From: Sedimentisphaerales bacterium
GTDB lineage: Bacteria > Planctomycetota > Phycisphaerae > Sedimentisphaerales > Anaerobacaceae
Length of the DNA: 6,039 nucleotides
Reading direction: 5' to 3'
NCBI GenBank assembly: GCA_016933985.1
Contig: JAFGTU010000316.1
Coordinates: forward strand, 1 to 6,039
The first letter of the stretch is position 1; each line of letters begins with the position of its first letter. Both the position numbers and the translations under genes were made by a program. The notes beneath the pieces are model-generated. The model made no database searches and was not told where the DNA came from. It saw nothing but the letters and a program-made list of their open reading frames with translations. Below, in pieces: positions 1 through 4,638 of the stretch.

Positions 1-1436
1 AGCCCGGCCGCCTTGTCATCGTGGTCGTCGTTGGCGGCCAGCTTCTTGCCGGTTGCATCGGTGAGCGTAAGCACCGAATCCAGCGGAGACATGAGGCGGC
101 GGGCATAGACTTCGGCAACGATCTTGTCGCCCTCGCGGCCGTCGAATTTGAAAATATCGCAATCACCCGGCTCATCTATGCGGCCGTTAAGGATAATGCC
201 GGGGTTGATTGTCTGAGCAAATCCCTCCCGGTTGTTCGGCTCTCTTTCAACCGATTCGGGCAACTCGCCGAGGGCGAAAGGAACGGTGTTGGAAACGAGG
301 CCCTTGTTATGCACGCAGAGCGGGATCACGCCCGGCTGTTTGTTTGCAGCGTCTATTTTAAGCTCATCAGCAGGCAGGTTCCACCCGTTGAGCTTGACGG
401 TTGCCGCGTCGCCGGCTCGGCCGCCAAGCGGAAATATGCTCGTGACGAACGGAAACTCCCCGACCGTGACGCGATAGACGAAATCCTCGCGTCCTCGATA
501 GACGGCGTCTTTTACCTCGATGATGTATTCGCCGTCTTGAGGAATCTCGTAGAAAAGGACCGGATCGGGGTCGAAACGGTAGTCATCATCGTAAGCCAGC
601 TCCTTGCCGTCGGCGTCGTAGAGCGCCAAAGTGGCCTGAAACCAGCCCGGCACGGCGTCGGCCAGATAGGGAGTTAACTCCCTTGCGCTGACGGCCATTA
701 CCAGTTTCTGGCCTTTGGTGAGGTTTAAGCGGAATTTGTCCACGTCGCCGGGCATGATCTGGCCGTTTAGAACGAGCGGAAGGTTGGAGAAGGCAGCGGC
801 GTCCGGCTGCCCATTATTAGGCTCTTTCTCGCTATATTCAGGCAGTTGACCGACGTGAAAGGTGACGGGATTGGACAGGCCGAGGTTAGTCTTGAGTCTC
901 AACTCTCGCCGGCCCGGCTCAGCGTCAGGAGCCACAGTAATCCTGAGCGTAACGTCTTCGGCGAGCTGCGGGTTGTCTCGATTTCTGTTTTTCGGATTGG
1001 CGAGCTTCTCCCTGATCTGAGTCATTTCTTCTCTCATTGCATCTATGTCTGCCTCGCCGTCGGCATTCTCGGATGTCTTTGCATCATCGGCGGCCACGCC
1101 TTTGCCGTCGTTCTTCTTTTGAGGCTTGACCTTCTCCTGGAGCTCTTTTAGCCGGTCTCTGAGCAGGTTGAGCTCTTTTCCGTTGAGCGGCTTTACATAC
1201 TCGACGAGTTCGGCTTTCACTCCTCTTCCCGAGACGGCGACCTCGCTTATTCCGTCCAGAAGTCGTCCGGCGAGTTTCACCTCGAGAGTCTGGCCCTTCT
1301 GTCCTCCGGCGGGATAGACGTAGCCGATGCCCGGTTTTCTCGCGTTCCGTGCACCGGCGGCAAAGACAGCGATTGGCAACGAGCCTGCCAAGATTCCAAA
1401 AGCGAAAAGAATTGTCTGCCATCGATATTGTTTCAC
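1..1436 (-). CDS. Exported protein with tandem TIG-like and PPC (pre-peptidase C-terminal) domains, 3' end beyond the window
   Basis: The frame runs without a stop from a GTG at 1436-1434 to the left edge, giving 478 codons of an incomplete protein. Residues 1-27 form a Sec-type signal peptide: basic start (MKQYRW), hydrophobic core, then VFAAGA. Residues 37-80 look like a TIG/Ig-like strand module. Residues 86-150 are a charged, helical insert with heptad-like Leu/Ile/Met spacing. A first PPC domain follows at about 203-325, opening with EKEPNN; a second TIG-like stretch at 331-390; and a second PPC domain from 398, opening with EREPNN and cut by the edge. PPC domains are non-catalytic beta-sandwiches found on secreted proteins, so a binding or scaffolding role outside the cytoplasm is inferred. 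It is the third operon gene, 15 bases after the DUF1501 stop. An in-frame ATG at 1448-1446 is an alternative start, but GGAGG at 1446-1442 sits 5 bases before the GTG and favours it. No enzymatic domain is visible in this part. Confidence 0.88.
   Translation of the reverse strand, partial: MKQYRWQTILFAFGILAGSLPIAVFAAGARNARKPGIGYVYPAGGQKGQTLEVKLAGRLLDGISEVAVSGRGVKAELVEYVKPLNGKELNLLRDRLKELQEKVKPQKKNDGKGVAADDAKTSENADGEADIDAMREEMTQIREKLANPKNRNRDNPQLAEDVTLRITVAPDAEPGRRELRLKTNLGLSNPVTFHVGQLPEYSEKEPNNGQPDAAAFSNLPLVLNGQIMPGDVDKFRLNLTKGQKLVMAVSARELTPYLADAVPGWFQATLALYDADGKELAYDDDYRFDPDPVLFYEIPQDGEYIIEVKDAVYRGREDFVYRVTVGEFPFVTSIFPLGGRAGDAATVKLNGWNLPADELKIDAANKQPGVIPLCVHNKGLVSNTVPFALGELPESVEREPNNREGFAQTINPGIILNGRIDEPGDCDIFKFDGREGDKIVAEVYARRLMSPLDSVLTLTDATGKKLAANDDHDDKAAG
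3..1328 (-). repeat. Duplicated TIG-like + PPC module within the PPC gene
   Basis: Protein-level tandem duplication. Module A covers residues 37-325 (bases 1328-462) and module B covers residues 331 to the edge (bases 446-3). Matching landmarks are YVYPAGGQKGQTLEVKLAG against SIFPLGGRAGDAATVKLNG, LSNPVTFHVGQLPE against VSNTVPFALGELPE, and EKEPNN against EREPNN. Only module A carries the helical charged insert (residues 86-150, bases 1181-987). The copies are well diverged, so this is an old domain duplication rather than a recent DNA repeat. Confidence 0.75.
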
Positions 1437-1441
1437 GGCAT

Positions 1442-1446
1442 CCTCC
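1442..1446 (-). promoter_or_regulatory. Shine-Dalgarno site that decides the GTG start of the PPC gene
   Basis: GGAGG at 1446-1442 is followed by a 5-base spacer and the GTG at 1436-1434. The rival in-frame ATG at 1448-1446 overlaps this site by one base and has only A/T-rich sequence and the preceding gene's TAG stop upstream. Ribosomes ending the DUF1501 gene at 1452 would be close to this site, so translational coupling is likely. Confidence 0.65.
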
Positions 1447-1451
1447 ATTGG

Positions 1452-2804
1452 CTATATAATTTCTTTCAAAGGTCCCGCCGTCTTGAGACCGTCGGCAGCC
1501 GACGCTATTACGCCGACGTCGAGGCTCTGCGGATGCGGCAGCTTCGCATTAGTATCGATGCCCAGCAGCTCGTACATGCTGGCGATCAAATCCACCGGAT
1601 AGACGGGACGCTCCTTGACTTCTGCGGCTTTATCGTCTGATGCCCCGACTACTCTGCCGCCCTTGAAGCCGCCCCCGGCGACCACCACCGAAAAGACGTT
1701 TCCATAGTGCCCCCGGCCGCCGTTCCACGGAGCCTCCCACATCACTTTTGGTGTCCGTCCGAATTCGCCGCCCCACCAGACAATTGTGCTCTCTAACAGC
1801 CCGCGATCTGACAAATCCTGCAGCAGGGTGGCCATCCCTTTATCCATTTCCGGCAGTTTCCGCCGCATCGCCTGGAAGTGCTCTTTGTGGGTGTCCCAGC
1901 CTTTGTAGTTGATGGTCACGTATGGGACGCCGCGTTCGACAAGCCGCCGCGCCGCCAGACACGATTGGCCGAACCAGTTGCGACCGTACTGCTCTCTCAA
2001 CTCATCCTTCTCCTGCGAAAGATCGAAGACCTTGCCCCCGTCGCCGAGGATCAGGTCATACGCCTGGTCCTCGCACTTCTCAAACGCCGTTATCTGCGGA
2101 TTGCCTTTGACGGCCTGACCCAGAGTGTTGAGCTTATCGAGAAACTCACGACGGCTCTTCTGTCGTTTCTCCGTGATACCCTGAGCGACCACCCCCTCCA
2201 CAACGAACGGCGTCTTTGCAGGGTCGCCGCCGGTGGCAAAAGGCTTATATCGTGACCCGAGAAAGCCGGCCTCGGAGAACCGGCCCTGCGGGGTCGTCAG
2301 CACGATGTAGGGGGGGATCAGGCCCGTGTACGCCACATCGTATCCCTTGAACAGCGAAACAACCGCCCCGACGCATGGATAAACCTGCCCGTCGCCCGAC
2401 TGCCGACCGGTCTGAACCATGTACGAGGCTGTCTCGTGCCCGTTGATTCCGTGCGTCATGCTCCGGATGATTGAGTACTTGTCCGCTTGTTGGGCAAGCA
2501 TCGGCAGCAGCTCCCCAATGATGATCCCATCCACATTGGTCTTGATCGGCTTGTTCAGCGGCCCCGTATAATCGCTGCCGGAGTCGGGCTTAGGATCGAA
2601 AGTATCCATGTGCGCCGGCCCTCCCCACATCCATATCTGGATGACTGCTTTGGCCTTCGGTTGCGATGCGCCCGCCGCAGCGCTTGCCAGTCGCTCCGCC
2701 AGGAGCAGCCCCGCCGCGCCCGCCAGACCTTTCTTGATCGCCCGCCGCCTCGAAATCTTCATCTCCCACAGGTTGGGGCCGTGTGCGTTATCTCGAATCC
2801 TCAT
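1452..2804 (-). CDS. DUF1501 family protein, twin-arginine exported
   Basis: A 450-residue protein matching DUF1501 (PF07394) over nearly its whole length, which is the usual size. The N-terminus has a Tat-type signal: S-R-R-R-A-I-K at 18-24, a hydrophobic Ala/Leu/Gly stretch to about 40, then an Ala-rich probable cleavage zone at 41-47. Family landmarks seen are GGPAHMDTFDPK (61-72), SMTHGINGHE (115-124), GWDTH (302-306), GEFGRTP (346-352) and GRGHYGN (363-369). DUF1501 is grouped by fold with the alkaline phosphatase/sulfatase clan, and the conserved Asp/His positions would suit metal binding, but the reaction is not established and hydrolase activity is inference. The ATG at 2804 is preceded by AAGGTG with a 5-base spacer, and an in-frame TAA lies just upstream. 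Met15 is an alternative start with a badly spaced GGGAG; both keep the Tat motif. It lies 39 bases after the DUF1549/DUF1553 gene, in the same operon. Tat export suggests folding in the cytoplasm before export, often with a cofactor. Confidence 0.94.
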   Translation of the reverse strand: MRIRDNAHGPNLWEMKISRRRAIKKGLAGAAGLLLAERLASAAAGASQPKAKAVIQIWMWGGPAHMDTFDPKPDSGSDYTGPLNKPIKTNVDGIIIGELLPMLAQQADKYSIIRSMTHGINGHETASYMVQTGRQSGDGQVYPCVGAVVSLFKGYDVAYTGLIPPYIVLTTPQGRFSEAGFLGSRYKPFATGGDPAKTPFVVEGVVAQGITEKRQKSRREFLDKLNTLGQAVKGNPQITAFEKCEDQAYDLILGDGGKVFDLSQEKDELREQYGRNWFGQSCLAARRLVERGVPYVTINYKGWDTHKEHFQAMRRKLPEMDKGMATLLQDLSDRGLLESTIVWWGGEFGRTPKVMWEAPWNGGRGHYGNVFSVVVAGGGFKGGRVVGASDDKAAEVKERPVYPVDLIASMYELLGIDTNAKLPHPQSLDVGVIASAADGLKTAGPLKEII

Positions 2805-2809
2805 ATCGT

Positions 2810-2815
2810 CACCTT
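2810..2815 (-). promoter_or_regulatory. Shine-Dalgarno site of the DUF1501 gene
   Basis: AAGGTG at 2815-2810 stands 5 bases before the ATG at 2804-2802. It lies in the 39-base gap after the upstream gene's TGA. It supports the longer start over the internal Met15, whose purine run touches the start codon directly. Confidence 0.5.
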
Positions 2816-2843
2816 ATCTCTCATCATCGATTCATATACTTTG

Positions 2844-4430
2844 TCAATGCCGGTATAGAAACTCAGGGCTATTAATCAACGCCCAAATCAGGTCTATTAC
2901 AGCTTCGCGTCTCTGTGTTCTGTCGGGCCCGGTATACACTGCGATTGCTTTTCCCTCGTCTTCCGTTGGAAAGCGCGAAATGATAGTCAGATATATCCCG
3001 TTGATAGTCTCTGCGGCCGTTTGCCTGCCCTGCAGCAGAGAGCGGAGCTTAGGGCCTTGCTCAATCTTTTTCTGGATGTGGCTTGAGTTGAGCATGTGGA
3101 GGCTTTGATCCGCCGTGGGCCGGCTGCTTCGCTCTGATTCGAGCCCTGTATCACGTGGGGGCCTGCCGAACATCTCAAGGAATGAGCTGGTTATGCTCCC
3201 GTCGGCCAGCTCAATCGCTCGTTGCTCCTCCGGGATAAACGTGAAGGGCTCGGGAACCGCGCTGGAGTATTTGTCCGTCGAGCCGGTGATCTGGTTCAAT
3301 GCGTCGATCAAGACCTCGGCTTCGATCCGCCGCAAAGGATAAAAGGCGAAATGCGCCTCGGCTTCGGGCTTGTTGCTCGCCGGGATACAGGAAAGCTGGT
3401 ACGTGTTGGAATTCAGGATCAGGCGGTATAAGTGCTTGAGATCGTAATTGGCCGAGATCAGCTCGCTCTCGAGATAGGCAAGCAGCTTCGGATTGCTCGG
3501 TGGATTGTCCGGGTGGATGTCATCCGGCTCGTGAATAATGCCGCGCCCGAGCAGCCACGACCAGACCCGGTTGGCGATGTTCCGTGTGAACCATTCGTTC
3601 TTGGGATTGATTAGCCAGTCTGCAAAGATTTGCCGCGGATCCTTGTTCGAGATTATGCTTGCCCTGACGCCGTCCGGGAAGACCGGCCTGGAGGGCAGCT
3701 TCGGCGAGTTGGGATCCGGCTCTTTGTCGGCATCGAAGCAGATAATCTCCTCCTTCCATTCTCCCGTGCACTTATAGCTTATCTGCGAAAAGAAAGCAGC
3801 CATACCCGCCAGACGCTCCTTAGGCCACTTCTCCGCCCGCTCGCCCATGAACGTCAGCGCTGCCATTTGGGCGATTGTCTGGGGATCCTTGCTTTGCATC
3901 GCGCGGTAGAAATTCACCTGCGGGACTCGAAAATTGCTTCCGGTTGCCGTTAGCATCTCTCGCACGAATTGGTCGTATGGCATATTCTGCTTTATTGCGG
4001 AGTAAATCCAGCGGTGGTATGCCTGTGCGGCGTTCGGCCACAAGTTGATTGGGAACTCGGCCTTGACGCGAAGCAGGTCGCCCCACTTCATCGCCCAGTA
4101 GTCCGCAAACTCATCACGTCCCAGGAGATGATCGATTAGGACGGCACGTTTGTTCGGGGCCTTGTCCGCTATGAACTCCCGCGCCTCCTTTGCGGTGGGC
4201 AGCGTCCCGATAACATCGAGATAGACCCGCCGGGCAAAGACGGCATCCGAACACATATTGGCCGGCTCAATGCCCAATCGCTCCAGATCTGAGAAGACGA
4301 GCTTGTCTATTTCGCCTTCCGGGGACGGGGCAGGCCCCCTCTCAAAAGGCTTCTGCACCGCTGCGGAAACGGCCGCTGCAAGAAGTGCCGTTACAAGAGT
4401 TATGGCTCGCATCAAAGACATTTTCGTCAT
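2844..4430 (-). CDS. Secreted DUF1549-DUF1553 protein lacking the cysteine motifs
   Basis: A 528-residue protein. Residues 1-24 are a Sec signal peptide (basic MTKMSLMR, hydrophobic core, likely cleavage after AVSA). DUF1549 (PF07583) spans about 38-215, with RRVYLDVIGTLPT at 68-80 and EFADYWAMKWGDLLRV at 107-122. DUF1553 (PF07587) spans about 260-505, with NRVWSWLLGRGIIHEPDDIHP at 287-307 (shown here only as a landmark), NPPSNPKLLAYLE (309-321), RRIEAEVLIDAL (367-378) and SPEFLYRH at the end. It is shorter than the many planctomycete relatives that carry an N-terminal cytochrome-like domain; none is present. The four cysteines (60, 221, 231, 348) form no CxxCH. Where relatives have CxxCHxHPF before the AAFF motif, this protein reads FMGERAEKWPKERLAGMAAFF. 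Where relatives have CECER, it reads GLESER. Function is unknown. It is the first gene of the operon. The start is secure as the most upstream one: the preceding codon is an in-frame TAA, and GGAG lies 9 bases upstream. Confidence 0.94.
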   Translation of the reverse strand: MTKMSLMRAITLVTALLAAAVSAAVQKPFERGPAPSPEGEIDKLVFSDLERLGIEPANMCSDAVFARRVYLDVIGTLPTAKEAREFIADKAPNKRAVLIDHLLGRDEFADYWAMKWGDLLRVKAEFPINLWPNAAQAYHRWIYSAIKQNMPYDQFVREMLTATGSNFRVPQVNFYRAMQSKDPQTIAQMAALTFMGERAEKWPKERLAGMAAFFSQISYKCTGEWKEEIICFDADKEPDPNSPKLPSRPVFPDGVRASIISNKDPRQIFADWLINPKNEWFTRNIANRVWSWLLGRGIIHEPDDIHPDNPPSNPKLLAYLESELISANYDLKHLYRLILNSNTYQLSCIPASNKPEAEAHFAFYPLRRIEAEVLIDALNQITGSTDKYSSAVPEPFTFIPEEQRAIELADGSITSSFLEMFGRPPRDTGLESERSSRPTADQSLHMLNSSHIQKKIEQGPKLRSLLQGRQTAAETINGIYLTIISRFPTEDEGKAIAVYTGPDRTQRREAVIDLIWALINSPEFLYRH

Positions 4431-4439
4431 TTAGAGAAA

Positions 4440-4443
4440 CTCC
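4440..4443 (-). promoter_or_regulatory. Shine-Dalgarno site of the DUF1549-DUF1553 gene
   Basis: GGAG at 4443-4440 lies 9 bases before the ATG at 4430-4428. The spacing is at the long end of normal. The next in-frame Met (residue 4) has only an A-rich run before it. Confidence 0.45.
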
Positions 4444-4466
4444 AAGCATGCATCAGGGCACCGGCA

Positions 4467-4486
4467 AGACAACGTTCACCGTGTCT
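4467..4486 (-). other. Possible hairpin in the operon leader
   Basis: Read on the minus strand, AGACA (4486-4482) pairs with TGTCT (4471-4467). Past a single bulged T, CG pairs with CG, closing a GTGAA loop. No T-run follows, so it is not an intrinsic terminator. It may be a leader RNA structure or a chance fold. Confidence 0.25.
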
Positions 4487-4496
4487 AAGACGCTCC

Positions 4497-4559
4497 TCAA
4501 GGCCGCCATATTGCACAATCCGAGGCTTTAAGCCCGCCCAGACCCTTCAGGCACGCCAT
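4497..4559 (-). CDS. Possible 20-codon upstream ORF in the operon leader
   Basis: An ATG at 4559-4557 opens a 20-codon frame ending in TGA at 4499-4497, starting M-A-C-L-K-G and ending I-W-R-P. The ATG begins 7 bases after the predicted -10 box, about where transcription would start, so translation would have to be leaderless or nearly so; there is no room for a ribosome binding site. I do not recognise the peptide, and it has no run of a single amino acid that would suggest attenuation. A frame this short is common by chance. Confidence 0.15.
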   Translation of the reverse strand: MACLKGLGGLKASDCAIWRP

Positions 4560-4566
4560 ACCCGAT

Positions 4567-4596
4567 ATAATACCAAAATCCCACGCCACATTTCAA
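4567..4596 (-). promoter_or_regulatory. Sigma-70-type promoter with extended -10 for the three-gene operon
   Basis: On the minus strand, a -35 box TTGAAA (4596-4591; 5 of 6 matches to TTGACA) and a -10 box TATTAT (4572-4567; 5 of 6 matches to TATAAT) are separated by 18 bases. TGG directly precedes the -10, forming an extended -10 (TGGTATTAT). Transcription would start near 4560, leaving a leader of about 130 bases before the ATG at 4430. It is the best promoter match I found in the 208-base gap and is placed to drive the DUF1549/DUF1553, DUF1501 and PPC genes. Planctomycete housekeeping promoters are poorly mapped, which limits certainty. Confidence 0.6.
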
Positions 4597-4638
4597 GAGC
4601 ACAGTCGATTTTGACCGGAAATAGCAGAACCTTCGTGG

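Noticed and set aside
21..677. A 218-codon open frame on the plus strand.
   Set aside because: It lies antisense to the PPC gene, whose reading frame has clear domain landmarks. The plus-strand product resembles no family and has no convincing ribosome site.
1084..1422. A 112-codon minus-strand frame starting MADNSFRFW.
   Set aside because: It is a shifted frame of the PPC gene start, very rich in Arg and low in complexity, while the other frame gives a signal peptide and a TIG-like module.
2487..3108. Overlapping plus-strand open frames of 123 and 166 codons across the DUF1501/DUF1549 junction.
   Set aside because: Both are antisense to well-recognised genes and their translations show no family features.
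2844..4430. Cytochrome c type haem site in the DUF1549/DUF1553 protein.
   Set aside because: The four cysteines are isolated and none falls in a CxxCH motif.
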